A DNA stretch of 14,570 bases from Bacillota bacterium. Its GTDB lineage: Bacteria > Bacillota > Bacilli > Paenibacillales > NBRC-103111. The DNA lies in contig JAEWAA010000590.1 in the NCBI GenBank assembly GCA_023391955.1, positions 1 to 14,570 of the forward strand, in the 5' to 3' direction. The position numbers and the translations under genes are program-made. Within the stretch, counting starts at the first letter, position 1, and each line of letters begins with the position of its first letter. The notes under the pieces are model-generated. The model made no database searches and was not told the origin of the DNA. It saw only the letters and a list, made by a program, of their open reading frames with translations. Of this stretch, positions 1-7,367 are shown piece by piece.

Positions 1-181
1 ACCTCAAGTTCCCCCTAACCTGCCTCATCTGGACCTAAGTTACCTCAAGCACCCCTAACCTGCCTCATCTGGACCTAAGCTACCTCAAGTTACCTTAAGT
101 TACCTTAAGCGGCTCCAACCAGCTCCATTACCCAGTAACTGCTCCCAACCTGCCCCATCACCGCAGCATCTGCTTCCAACC
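1..181. repeat. Degenerate G-poor tandem repeat array upstream of thiL
   Basis: Two near-identical units of 41 and 40 bp (1-41 and 42-81) each start with ACCTCAAG, contain CTAACCTGCCTCATCTGG (15-32 and 55-72) and end in ACCTAAG plus a pyrimidine pair. They are followed by three 10-bp units of the form ACCTYAAGYT (82-110). Looser versions of the CCAACC-TGCCCCAT core then recur at about 112, 141 and 172. The top strand is strikingly poor in G over the first 180 bases. No open frame with a ribosome site is seen. The left end is cut by the window, so the array may be longer. Function unknown; it could be a decayed intergenic repeat or the 3' region of an upstream transcript. Confidence 0.75.
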
Positions 182-212
182 GGGCAGTCTTCGGGTTTTA
201 ATCTGTAGAGGC

Positions 213-223
213 TGTGCTATAAT
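213..223 (+). promoter_or_regulatory. Extended -10 promoter of the thiL-tsaEB-rimI-tsaD operon
   Basis: TGTGCTATAAT contains a perfect SigA -10 hexamer (218-223) preceded by the TGn extension. No good -35 lies 16-18 bp upstream, which fits an extended -10 promoter. The thiL start at 253 would then have a short leader of about 22 nt holding the GGAGG site. Confidence 0.65.
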
Positions 224-252
224 AGGTAGAATAAGGAATGGAGGAATCTTGT

Positions 253-1332
253 ATGCCCCGGGTGGATGAATTCGGGTTAATCCGGCTGCTTACGGGAGGC
301 CGCCGCAATCCCGCGAATGTGGAACCGGGCCCAACGGGGGCCGGGGACGGCGTAGCCGTCGGCATCGGAGACGATGCGGCCGTGCTGGATGGACGGAGCG
401 GTTTTCAATGGGTGGTTACCTGTGATACGATGGTCCGGGACATTCATTTCAAACCCGAGACAATGACGTACGAAGCCATCGGCTACAAGGCCATGGCATC
501 CAATATAAGCGACTTGGCGGCTATGGGGGCCATCCCCCGCTTCGCGGTGGTGGCTCTGTCCGTGCCGGCGGATATGGAAACGGAGGCCCTCCGCGAGCTG
601 TACGATGGCCTCTATGCCTGCGCCAACCGCTACGGCGTGGCGGTCGTCGGCGGGGACACCACCTCTTGTGCCCGTGATATGACCGTGTCCGTCACCGCCA
701 TCGGCGAGGTGGAGACGGACCGTGCTCTGTTGCGCAGCGGCGCGCGCCCGGGGGACACGGTGTTCGTCACCGGTCCCCTGGGCCTCTCCGCCGCCGGGCT
801 GCATCTGCTCCTGGCCGCAGGCCGGAGCGCGTATGCTTTGCCCGAGCTGCCGGAGGAGCGGCAGCGGCTGGTGCGGGCGCACCAGTTCCCCCAGCCTCAG
901 GTGGAGGCGGGGCGGATTTTGGTGCGCAGCGGGTTGGGCCGGTCGCTGAACGATGTCAGCGACGGTCTGGCCAGCGAGGCCTGGGAGCTGGCGGAGGCCT
1001 CCGGCTGTGTCATCCGGCTGGAGGAGGACCTGCTGCCGGTGGATCCTGCTCTCTCCGGTTATGCCCGCGAAGCAGGGCTTAACCCGCTGGAGCTGATGCT
1101 GTACGGCGGGGAGGACTACCGCCTCACCGGCACCGTGCGGGGAGAGGATACGGCGGCGGTGCAGGCTCTTTTTGATGCGGAGGGGATGGAATTCCATGTT
1201 GTGGGCCATGTGCTGGCAGGCGGGGAGTCCGCAGCTTCCGGTGTGCTCCTGAAGCGCCGGGACGGAAGTGTTAGTCCGCTGCAGAAGCGGGGGTACAATC
1301 ATTTTAAGGAAGACCAATCAGCCGATGCTTAA
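253..1332 (+). CDS. thiL: Thiamine-monophosphate kinase
   Basis: ThiL phosphorylates thiamine monophosphate with ATP to give thiamine diphosphate, the active cofactor, in the cytoplasm. The 359-aa protein has the PurM/AIRS-type layout: an N-terminal EFGLI segment, the Mg-ATP motif GIGDDAAVLD (residues 37-46), D-T-M-V-R-D-I-H-F, NISDLAAMGA, VVGGDTTS, a DVSDGLASE motif and a C-terminal YGGEDYRL motif. An in-frame ATG lies at 238, but ATG 253 is preferred: GGAGG at 240-244 is 8 nt before it, and the protein then begins close to the usual family N-terminus (MPRVDEFGLI). It is somewhat longer than the roughly 325 aa typical of the family, partly through a Gly/Pro-rich insert at residues 15-33 and a C-terminal tail. 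It opens a five-gene operon; tsaE starts 13 nt after its stop. Same position as ydiA in B. subtilis. Confidence 0.95.
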   Translation: MPRVDEFGLIRLLTGGRRNPANVEPGPTGAGDGVAVGIGDDAAVLDGRSGFQWVVTCDTMVRDIHFKPETMTYEAIGYKAMASNISDLAAMGAIPRFAVVALSVPADMETEALRELYDGLYACANRYGVAVVGGDTTSCARDMTVSVTAIGEVETDRALLRSGARPGDTVFVTGPLGLSAAGLHLLLAAGRSAYALPELPEERQRLVRAHQFPQPQVEAGRILVRSGLGRSLNDVSDGLASEAWELAEASGCVIRLEEDLLPVDPALSGYAREAGLNPLELMLYGGEDYRLTGTVRGEDTAAVQALFDAEGMEFHVVGHVLAGGESAASGVLLKRRDGSVSPLQKRGYNHFKEDQSADA

Positions 1333-1345
1333 GGAGGCAGCCGCT

Positions 1346-1852
1346 ATGGATGCGCATTCCACTACCTATTGGTACGAATCCCGGGAGGAGCAGGATACCT
1401 ACCGGCTGGCTAAAGAGCTGGCCCGGTTTTTTATACCGGGTTCGGTGATCGGACTGGACGGGGATCTGGGCGCCGGCAAAACCACCTTTTCCAAAGCGGT
1501 GGGACTGGCCTTGGAGGTGCAGGAAACCGTCAACAGCCCAACCTTTACCATTATTAAAGAGTATGAGGGGCGCACTATGCCCTTTTATCATATGGATGTG
1601 TACCGCATCTCCCAGGAGGAGGCGGAGGATATAGGGCTGGACGATTATTTCTACGGAGACGGCGTGACCTTGGTGGAGTGGGCATCCATCATCCGGGACT
1701 TGATCCCGGAGGAGCATCTGTCCGTATACATCGAGAACACCGGCTGGACGGAGCGCAAGTTCCGGCTGGCTCCCGTGGGGGCTGTCTACGAAAAATGGTG
1801 TTCGGATCTAAAGGAGCAGGGAATTATTCATGATGAACGACAGGAATCCTGA
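1346..1852 (+). CDS. tsaE: tRNA threonylcarbamoyladenosine biosynthesis ATPase TsaE
   Basis: TsaE is the small P-loop ATPase that works with TsaB and TsaD to transfer the threonylcarbamoyl group to A37 of ANN-decoding tRNAs. The Walker A motif GDLGAGKTT is at residues 39-47, followed by family motifs SPTFTIIKEYEG, HMDVYR and the LVEWA segment (Walker B-like). Length is 168 aa, slightly above the usual 150-160. The frame is open further upstream into thiL, but ATG 1346 has AGGAGG at 1332-1337, 8 nt away, overlapping the end of thiL; this coupling and the family N-terminus favour it. Equivalent to ydiB of B. subtilis. Confidence 0.95.
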   Translation: MDAHSTTYWYESREEQDTYRLAKELARFFIPGSVIGLDGDLGAGKTTFSKAVGLALEVQETVNSPTFTIIKEYEGRTMPFYHMDVYRISQEEAEDIGLDDYFYGDGVTLVEWASIIRDLIPEEHLSVYIENTGWTERKFRLAPVGAVYEKWCSDLKEQGIIHDERQES

Positions 1853-1867
1853 GCATGATGTGGAAAT

Positions 1868-1877
1868 AAAAGGAGAT
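1868..1877 (+). promoter_or_regulatory. Ribosome site that argues for a GTG start of tsaB
   Basis: AAAAGGAGAT, with AAAGGAG at 1869-1875, lies exactly 8 nt before an in-frame GTG at 1884. The alternative ATG at 1830 has only a distant AAGGAG (1811-1816, 13 nt away) and would overlap tsaE by 23 nt. Confidence 0.55.
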
Positions 1878-1883
1878 CCCCAA

Positions 1884-2762
1884 GTGGCAGCCAGTGAACT
1901 TTCCGGCGGGGATGCGTCCGGAGGGCTGCTGCTGGCCATCGACAGCGCGACGTCGGCTATGTCCGTGGCGTTGGTGAACAAGGGAAAGCTGTTGGCGGAG
2001 GTGAATTCGCTTGTCGAGCGAAATCACTCCGTTTATTTGATGCCGGCTATTGAAGAGGCCTTGAGTCAGGCGGGTCTTTCCCTGGGCGCCTTGCAGGGGA
2101 TTGCCGTGGGCAAGGGTCCCGGATCATATACCGGGGTACGTATCGGAATTACGGTTGCCAAGACCATGGCATGGACCTTGAAGCTGCCTGTAGCGGGGGT
2201 ATCCAGTCTGGAGGCGCTGGCGGCGGGAGCTTTGGCCGAATGGCGGAAGCAAGGTGGCACGAGCAGCCGCGTGTGGGTGGTGCCTATGCTGAATGCCCGG
2301 CGGGGGCAGGCTTTTACGGCGCTGCTGGAGCTGCGTGAGCCCGAAACGGCGTTGGCGGGGGCGCAGGAGAACGCTAGCTCCCTGCCTTCGATGTGGCCGG
2401 TTTCTTCACCGGGCTGGTTGTGCCGGGAGGAAGACGGTATCCGTTTGATGGAGACCTGGGCGGACCGGTTGCTTGAGCTGCTGGGACAAGAGCAGGAGCC
2501 TCCGGAAGCGGTGCTGTTTGTGGGCGAACCCCAGGAATTCGGGGCGGTGACAGAGCGTTTTGCCCAAGCTGCATCGGACGTTTCCGGGTTCAGTGTGCGG
2601 ACCGAGGCGATTCCCTCCGATATCCACGCCGAATATGTGGGTTATCTGGGCGAGCTGCGTTTGCGCTCCGGTCAAGAGGATGATGCGCATACGCTGCTGC
2701 CCAATTACGCCCAACTGGCCGAAGCCGAGGTCAAACTTGCTGAAAAACAACAAAACAAATGA
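1884..2762 (+). CDS. tsaB: tRNA threonylcarbamoyladenosine biosynthesis protein TsaB
   Basis: TsaB is the inactive-type paralogue of TsaD that dimerises with it and scaffolds TsaE in t6A synthesis. From GTG 1884 (292 aa) the ASKHA-fold first strand is LLLAIDSATS (residues 15-24), then ERNHS and the signature GKGPGSYTGVRIG (76-88). The HxxxH metal site of TsaD is absent, as expected for TsaB. The start is uncertain: ATG 1830 would give 310 aa and overlap tsaE, but GTG 1884 has the better ribosome site and matches where the family normally begins. The protein is longer than the roughly 230 aa B. subtilis YdiC; the extra length lies mainly in the central and C-terminal half, a variable Ala/Glu/Gly-rich segment. 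It ends 25 nt before rimI. Confidence 0.9.
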   Translation: MAASELSGGDASGGLLLAIDSATSAMSVALVNKGKLLAEVNSLVERNHSVYLMPAIEEALSQAGLSLGALQGIAVGKGPGSYTGVRIGITVAKTMAWTLKLPVAGVSSLEALAAGALAEWRKQGGTSSRVWVVPMLNARRGQAFTALLELREPETALAGAQENASSLPSMWPVSSPGWLCREEDGIRLMETWADRLLELLGQEQEPPEAVLFVGEPQEFGAVTERFAQAASDVSGFSVRTEAIPSDIHAEYVGYLGELRLRSGQEDDAHTLLPNYAQLAEAEVKLAEKQQNK

Positions 2763-2787
2763 AATTATATAGTCAGGAGGGAGCGGC

Positions 2788-3291
2788 ATGGAGCTTCCTA
2801 TAGCAGACGGTTTGGGGCCGCTGTTGTCTCCGGTTTTCCGGCCGATGCGGGCTGAGGATATCGGGAGTATTGTGGAGATTGAAAAAGAAGCCTTTCCCAC
2901 GCCTTGGACGGCCGGGGCGTTTCAGAATGAGCTGTCTAATAATCATTTTGCCCATTATCTGGTTATGGAGGTAGAGGGCGACATCGCCGGTTATGCGGGC
3001 ATGTGGGTGATTATGGATGAGGCCCATGTGACCAATATCGCCATCCGGTCCATGTACCGCGGCAAAAAGCTGGGCGAACGCCTTTTGACCGAGCTGCGGA
3101 GCAAGGCCAACTCACGGGGAGCCAAACGGATGACCCTGGAGGTGCGGGTGACCAACCGGATAGCGCAAAACTTGTATGAAAAGCTGGGCTTCCGTTCCGT
3201 TGGCGTGCGCAAGGGCTATTATACGGATAATAATGAAGATGCGCTGATCATGTGGGCGGATATTCCAGAGGAGCGGTGGAGAACATCATGA
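2788..3291 (+). CDS. rimI: Ribosomal-protein-alanine N-acetyltransferase, RimI type
   Basis: A 167-aa GNAT protein that, by family, acetylates the N-terminal alanine of ribosomal protein S18 or similar N-termini using acetyl-CoA. The acetyl-CoA pyrophosphate loop is RGKKLG (residues 91-96), after the strand VTNIAI; a C-terminal NLYEKLGFRSVGVRKGYY segment with the conserved Asn and Tyr follows, then a DALIMWADI end. The F-P-T-P-W motif at 36-40 is typical of RimI. ATG 2788 has AGGAGG at 2775-2780, 7 nt away. It sits between tsaB and tsaD, as ydiD does in B. subtilis, and its stop overlaps the tsaD start (ATGA). The substrate is inferred from family and position only. Confidence 0.92.
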   Translation: MELPIADGLGPLLSPVFRPMRAEDIGSIVEIEKEAFPTPWTAGAFQNELSNNHFAHYLVMEVEGDIAGYAGMWVIMDEAHVTNIAIRSMYRGKKLGERLLTELRSKANSRGAKRMTLEVRVTNRIAQNLYEKLGFRSVGVRKGYYTDNNEDALIMWADIPEERWRTS

Positions 3292-4349
3292 TGGACAAAA
3301 TAAAGCTTCCGGCTGTGACCCCAGGCACATCATCGCTGATTCTGGCGATTGAGACCAGCTGCGACGAAACCTCGGTGGCGGTGGTGGAGGACGGGCGGAC
3401 CATCCGCTCCAACGTTATTTCCTCCCAGATCGAAACCCATAAGAAATTCGGCGGAGGGGTGCCCGAGGTGGCATCACGGCAGCATGTGGAGAGCATTACC
3501 TGGATCATTGAAGAGGCTGTGGAAAAAGCAGGCATCCGCCTCCAGGAAGTGGATGCGGTGGCCGTGACCCAGGGACCGGGTCTGGTGGGCTCCCTGCTGG
3601 TGGGATTGGTGGCCGGCAAAGCGCTGGCCTTCTCCCTGGGGGTGCCACTGATTGCGGTGCACCATATTGCCGGCCATATCTATGCCAACCGCTTCGTTCA
3701 GGAGCTGGAGTATCCCAGCCTGGCGCTGGTGGTGTCCGGCGGACACACAGAGCTGGTGGTGCTGGAGGGGCCGGGCCAATTCCGGATCATCGGGCGGACC
3801 CGGGACGACGCCGTGGGCGAGGCCTACGATAAGGTCGCCCGGGCCTTGGGGCTGCCGTATCCCGGCGGCCCCCATCTGGACCGGCTCGCGCTGGCCGCAG
3901 ACGGGGCGGTGCAGCTGCCCCGCGCCTGGCTGGAGCCGGATTCCTACGATTTCAGCTTCAGCGGGCTGAAATCGGCGGTATTGGCCGCGCTGAACACGGC
4001 GCGGATGAAGGGGCTTGACCTTGCCGCGGATCACGTGGCAAGGGGGTTCCAGGACTCCGTCATCGACGTGGTGACGGAGAAGGCCATGCGCGCCGCCCGG
4101 CAGTTCGGCGCGAAGCAGCTGTTGTTGGCCGGAGGTGTGGCGGCCAACAAAGGGCTCCGGGGGAGCCTCACGGAGCGGTGCCGGCAGGCCCGGCTTCCGC
4201 TGGTCGTTCCTCCCCTGGAGCTGTGCACGGACAATGCGGCGATGATCGCCGCCGCCGCGCACTTGAAGTGGGAGCGCGGAGAGTTCGCGCCCATGACGTT
4301 GAAGGCTGAGGCCGTCCTTTCCCTGGAGGAATGGTCGGTGAAATCCTAA
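3288..4349 (+). CDS. tsaD: tRNA N6-adenosine threonylcarbamoyltransferase TsaD
   Basis: TsaD is the catalytic subunit that moves the threonylcarbamoyl group from threonylcarbamoyl-AMP to A37 of tRNA. Visible landmarks in the 353-aa protein are LAIETSCDET (19-28), the VTQGPGL segment (93-99), the metal-binding HxxxH as HIAGH (126-130), SGGHTELV, YPGGP, DFSFSGLKSAV, the LAGGVAANKGLR loop and the metal-binding Asp in CTDNAAM. The frame is open a little further up into rimI, but ATG 3288 overlaps the rimI TGA in an ATGA of 4 nt, with GGTGGA 7 nt upstream, which fits translational coupling; ATG 3291 is directly adjacent in the same frame. It is the last gene of the operon, followed by a terminator at 4364. 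Formerly called gcp or ydiE. Confidence 0.96.
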   Translation: MMDKIKLPAVTPGTSSLILAIETSCDETSVAVVEDGRTIRSNVISSQIETHKKFGGGVPEVASRQHVESITWIIEEAVEKAGIRLQEVDAVAVTQGPGLVGSLLVGLVAGKALAFSLGVPLIAVHHIAGHIYANRFVQELEYPSLALVVSGGHTELVVLEGPGQFRIIGRTRDDAVGEAYDKVARALGLPYPGGPHLDRLALAADGAVQLPRAWLEPDSYDFSFSGLKSAVLAALNTARMKGLDLAADHVARGFQDSVIDVVTEKAMRAARQFGAKQLLLAGGVAANKGLRGSLTERCRQARLPLVVPPLELCTDNAAMIAAAAHLKWERGEFAPMTLKAEAVLSLEEWSVKS

Positions 4350-4363
4350 AAGAGTGAAGTGAG

Positions 4364-4393
4364 AGCAGCCTGCGGTGTCGGGCTGCTTTTTTT
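4364..4393 (+). terminator. Rho-independent terminator after tsaD
   Basis: AGCAGCC (4364-4370) pairs with GGCTGCT (4381-4387) around a 10-nt loop and runs into seven T (4387-4393). It lies 15 nt after the tsaD stop and closes the thiL operon. Confidence 0.85.
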
Positions 4394-4740
4394 GATGTGG
4401 ATAAACTCGCACCAGATATGGTTTTCTCCAAGGATTTCCACAGCAACCAAAACAAGAAGTACCACAATTTCATGCACAGAGGCATGTGGATAAAGATATC
4501 CACATGACCTGTGGATAATGTGTATAAACTCAAAAAAGCCTGATTCGGCGCGGGGATATTATGCACATTCTACGCAGAATAACTTATCCACATATATGGG
4601 GATAGCTTGTGGATAATGGGGATAAGATTGTGGCTAAGTGCCGGAAACATGGGAATAAGCTGCATTTTTTGGGCTGGTTGCTTCCTGCGCACATGTGGAT
4701 AAGTGCCAAGCCTCAAATCGCCATTAAAACGTGGCTAAGT
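4394..4740. other. DnaA-box cluster in the tsaD/ABC-F intergenic region
   Basis: The DnaA box TTATCCACA or its complement TGTGGATAA occurs perfectly six times: 4396-4404, 4485-4493, 4510-4518, 4608-4616 and 4694-4702 as TGTGGATAA on the top strand, and 4584-4592 on the bottom strand. One-mismatch copies are at 4496-4504 (bottom), 4519-4527, 4617-4625 and 4629-4637. Two pairs (4510/4519 and 4608/4617) abut with no gap, so boxes repeat at a 9-bp pitch. The segment is more A/T-rich than the flanking genes and has no convincing gene. DnaA boxes bind the replication initiator DnaA. No dnaA, dnaN or gyrase gene is nearby, so this is probably not oriC but a DnaA reservoir or control site. B. subtilis has several such clusters outside oriC; from memory one lies in this same gcp-ydiF interval. 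Confidence 0.85.
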
Positions 4741-4815
4741 TCTGTTGGACTAACCGAGGTTTGCCCACAGGAGGCTGGGATCCGAGTAAAACTATGCTGT
4801 ATGCAGCCGGCCTCC

Positions 4816-4950
4816 CATCCCCACGCATAGGCAACCTCATCACATCGGGCTGACTCGACATCCCTGCGCATAGATAACCTCGTCACATCGGGCTGGCTCG
4901 ACATCCCCGCGCATAGATAACCTTGTCACATCGGCCGGCCCTCCATCCGG
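4816..4950. repeat. Three-copy 43-bp tandem repeat
   Basis: Units start at 4816, 4859 and 4902 (43, 43 and 42 bp), each with the order CATCCC-n-GCATAG, a (G/A)(C/T)AACCT stretch, a TCACATCGG core and a CGGGCTG(A/G)CTCGA end, the third unit diverging at its end. A truncated fourth CATCC starts at 4944. No ribosome site or coding frame is associated. Function unknown. Confidence 0.8.
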
Positions 4951-5127
4951 ACCGAGGAGCCGCTATTTCGCCGAAATATGCTTTTCGAGGAGTTTCGCGG
5001 ACACACGGGACCTTATTTCCTCTCCAGTTTGCGCAAAAGGGCTGATTTTGAGCTAATAGCGTCCCCTGAGTCCGTTACTTGGAAAAACTAGCGTATTTGC
5101 GCGGAATAACGGCTCCTGTGTCCGTTG
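4948..5127. repeat. Four interspersed copies of a GTGTCCG-ended repeat, two in each orientation
   Basis: The core on the reading strand is roughly GGAATARCGKCYCCTGTGTCCG. Copies are at 4948-4981 and 4998-5024 on the bottom strand and 5041-5077 and 5091-5127 on the top strand. The outer pair (4948-4981 against 5091-5124) match at 27 of 34 positions as an inverted repeat by hand alignment. The layout resembles a MITE-like or REP-like intergenic element; no transposase or coding frame is visible. Confidence 0.65.
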
Positions 5128-5153
5128 GCTCACCCCGCCCCTTCCGCCAACTC

Positions 5154-5184
5154 AAAAACCCGGACGCATCATGTGCCCGGGTTT
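5154..5184 (-). terminator. Rho-independent terminator of the ABC-F gene
   Basis: AAACCCGG (5156-5163) pairs with CCGGGTTT (5177-5184) across a 13-nt loop. Read on the minus strand, the stem ends in CCGGGTTTTT, giving a five-T run. It lies about 115 nt past the ABC-F stop codon; the stretch between (5185-5299) shows nothing else. Confidence 0.65.
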
Positions 5185-5299
5185 ACTGGTATACCGTCTC
5201 GAACTGGCTAAGCGCCAGAGACTGACCTATCGCCTTTGGTCCTGACGAACCGCCTCTACCAAGCCTTGCCTTCCCCGTACCCTTACTGCAGTTGACCAT

Positions 5300-7309
5300 T
5301 TACGCCATTAACTGCTCCCAGGTTTCGTAATGCTCCTGTAGCTGCTGCCGTTTGGTGTCGAGCTCGCTGTTGATGCCTTGCACGGCAATATAGTCGTTGT
5401 AGACCTCGGGGAGGGTCAGCTGCTCCTCCAGCCCTGCAATATCCTGCTCCAGCTGGCCAATCTCCTGCTCCAGCTGCTCCAGCCGGCGCTGGCGGCTGCG
5501 TTCCTCGCGTGCGGCCTGTTTGTTGGCTTCATAGCTGTTATTAGCCGGCTCAGCACCATTCTTGGCGCTCATTCCACTAGAGGAGCCCGGGTTCCGGATG
5601 GTGCCGGCTCCAGTGGCGCCGCTTCCGCTTTCCGTGCGGGAAGCGGGTTTAGATGAAGCGTCGGCCGCCTCCGCCCGGGCTTCCTCCAGCTCAAGCTTCT
5701 TCTCGATGTAATCATCATAATTCCCCAGATAGGCGGTAATGCCATCCTTGTCCAGCTCCAGCACCCGGTCCGCCATTTTGTTTAGGAAATACCGGTCATG
5801 GGAGATAAAAAGCAGGGTGCCTTCGTAATCCATCAACGCAGACTCCAGCACTTCCTTGCTGAACAAATCCAGATGGTTGGTGGGTTCGTCCAGGATCAGC
5901 ATGTTGGCGTTCTGGAGCATCAGCTTGGCCAAGGACACCCGTGCTTTTTCCCCGCCGCTTAAGGAGGAGACCCGCTTGAACACATCCTCGCCGGTGAACA
6001 GGAAGTTCCCCAGAACTGTGCGTACCCGGGCTTCCTCCATATGGGGATATTCATTCCAAACCTCATCCAGCACCGTGTTGGCCCCGTTCAGATGGGACTG
6101 CTCCTGGTCATAATACCCGATCTGAACCCGGGTCCCCCAGTAGAAGGTCCCTCTCCAGGGTTTGAGCTGCTCCGTCAGCACCTTGAACAGGCTGGATTTG
6201 CCGATACCATTGGGTCCGATCAGCGCAGCCGTATCGCCGCGGGACAGCTGGAAGCTGGCATGCTGGAACAGCGGAGTTTCGCCGTCGTAGCTTACGGCCA
6301 AATCCGAGGCGTTCAACACATCCCGTCCAGAGGAATAAGCCGGCTCAAAGGAGAAAGCCGCTTTTTTTAGCTCACCCTGAGGTTTGTCGAGACGGTCCAT
6401 CTTCTCCAGCGCCTTGCGGCGGCTTTGGGCCCGTTTGGTGGTGGTGGCACGGACGATATTCTTCTGGATAAAATCCTCCATCCGGGCGATTTCTTCCTGC
6501 TGTTTGTCGAATTGCTTCATTCGGATTTCGTATTCTTGCGCCTTCAGCTCCACATAACGGCTGTAATTGCCGGTATACCGGACGGATTGATGGCGTTCGA
6601 TTTCGTAAATGGCGGTAACCAGGGCATCCAGGAAATACCGGTCATGGGATACCACGAGAATGGCGCCGGGATAGGAGCGCAGGTACCCTTCCAGCCAGGT
6701 CAAGGTAGCTATGTCCAAATGGTTGGTAGGTTCGTCCAGCATCAGCACATCCGGCTCCTGAAGCAGCATTTTGGCCAGGGCCAGACGGGTGCGTTGGCCG
6801 CCGCTTAGAGTGGAAATTAACGTATCCGGGGCAAAATCCCCAAACCCCATACCCGACAGCACGCTGCGCATACGGGATTCCATGCTGTAACCGCCCTTTT
6901 CCTTAAACTGCTCGGACTTGGCGGCGTATTGGTGGAGCAGGGCTTCGTAGGCTTTTTCGTTCTCATGAAGCTTCGGGTCAGCCATAGCTTCTTCCATTTT
7001 CCGAAGCTCCTGCTCGGTTTGCAAAAGAGGGGCAAACACGTCCAGCATTTCCGCCCGGATGCTGCGTTCGCTTTGCAGGCCGCTGTTCTGTGCCAGGTAA
7101 CCGACACGAATATCCTTGTTTTTGAAGATTTCGCCGTTGTCATGCGACATTTCCCCGGAAATAATTTGCAGGAGCGTGGATTTTCCCGCCCCGTTGACAC
7201 CAACCAGGCCGATTCGCTCCCTGTCCTGCACCTGTACATTTATATTCGACAGCACGGTTCGGGTGCCGTAGCTCTTGCTGATGTTTGAGGCCTGAAGCAA
7301 AATGGCCAT
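5300..7309 (-). CDS. ABC-F family ATP-binding protein (YdiF-like)
   Basis: A soluble 669-aa protein with two ABC domains in tandem and no membrane segments, the ABC-F layout. Members act on the ribosome in translation or antibiotic protection rather than in transport. Domain 1 has Walker A GVNGAGKST (37-45), signature LSGGQ (168-172) and Walker B LMLDEPTNHLD (189-199). Domain 2 has GPNGIGKSS near 365, LSGGEKARVSLA near 448 and LILDEPTNHLD near 468. A charged helical linker rich in K/R/E joins them. A Ser/Gly/Ala-rich low-complexity stretch (about 550-600) precedes a C-terminal coiled coil rich in LEQLEQE-type heptads. A TTG at 7315 is only 4 nt from GGAGGG, whereas ATG 7309 is 10 nt away and starts MAILLQA, so 7309 is chosen. 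Position matches ydiF of B. subtilis. The specific role is not readable from sequence. Confidence 0.93.
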   Translation of the reverse strand: MAILLQASNISKSYGTRTVLSNINVQVQDRERIGLVGVNGAGKSTLLQIISGEMSHDNGEIFKNKDIRVGYLAQNSGLQSERSIRAEMLDVFAPLLQTEQELRKMEEAMADPKLHENEKAYEALLHQYAAKSEQFKEKGGYSMESRMRSVLSGMGFGDFAPDTLISTLSGGQRTRLALAKMLLQEPDVLMLDEPTNHLDIATLTWLEGYLRSYPGAILVVSHDRYFLDALVTAIYEIERHQSVRYTGNYSRYVELKAQEYEIRMKQFDKQQEEIARMEDFIQKNIVRATTTKRAQSRRKALEKMDRLDKPQGELKKAAFSFEPAYSSGRDVLNASDLAVSYDGETPLFQHASFQLSRGDTAALIGPNGIGKSSLFKVLTEQLKPWRGTFYWGTRVQIGYYDQEQSHLNGANTVLDEVWNEYPHMEEARVRTVLGNFLFTGEDVFKRVSSLSGGEKARVSLAKLMLQNANMLILDEPTNHLDLFSKEVLESALMDYEGTLLFISHDRYFLNKMADRVLELDKDGITAYLGNYDDYIEKKLELEEARAEAADASSKPASRTESGSGATGAGTIRNPGSSSGMSAKNGAEPANNSYEANKQAAREERSRQRRLEQLEQEIGQLEQDIAGLEEQLTLPEVYNDYIAVQGINSELDTKRQQLQEHYETWEQLMA

Positions 7310-7358
7310 TGTCAATCGTCCCTCCGTATTTCACCTTAAAATCATGATTTGTGTACAT

Positions 7359-7367
7359 AGTGTAACA
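7359..7367 (-). promoter_or_regulatory. Possible extended -10 promoter of the ABC-F gene
   Basis: On the minus strand TGTTACACT reads as TGn plus a TACACT -10 hexamer, about 50 nt before the chosen start. No good -35 is seen. Weak call based on one element. Confidence 0.35.

Noticed and set aside
277..1317. Long minus-strand open frame opposite thiL
   Set aside because: No family motifs and no ribosome site; thiL on the other strand is unmistakable. The open frame is a by-product of GC-rich third positions.
4394..4740. Chromosomal origin oriC
   Set aside because: DnaA boxes are dense, but there is no dnaA, dnaN, recF or gyrase gene nearby and the flanking order matches the ydi region of B. 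subtilis rather than its origin.
4609..4830. Small + strand frame in the DnaA-box region
   Set aside because: Begins at a GTG inside a DnaA box, has no ribosome site, and its end runs into the tandem repeat.
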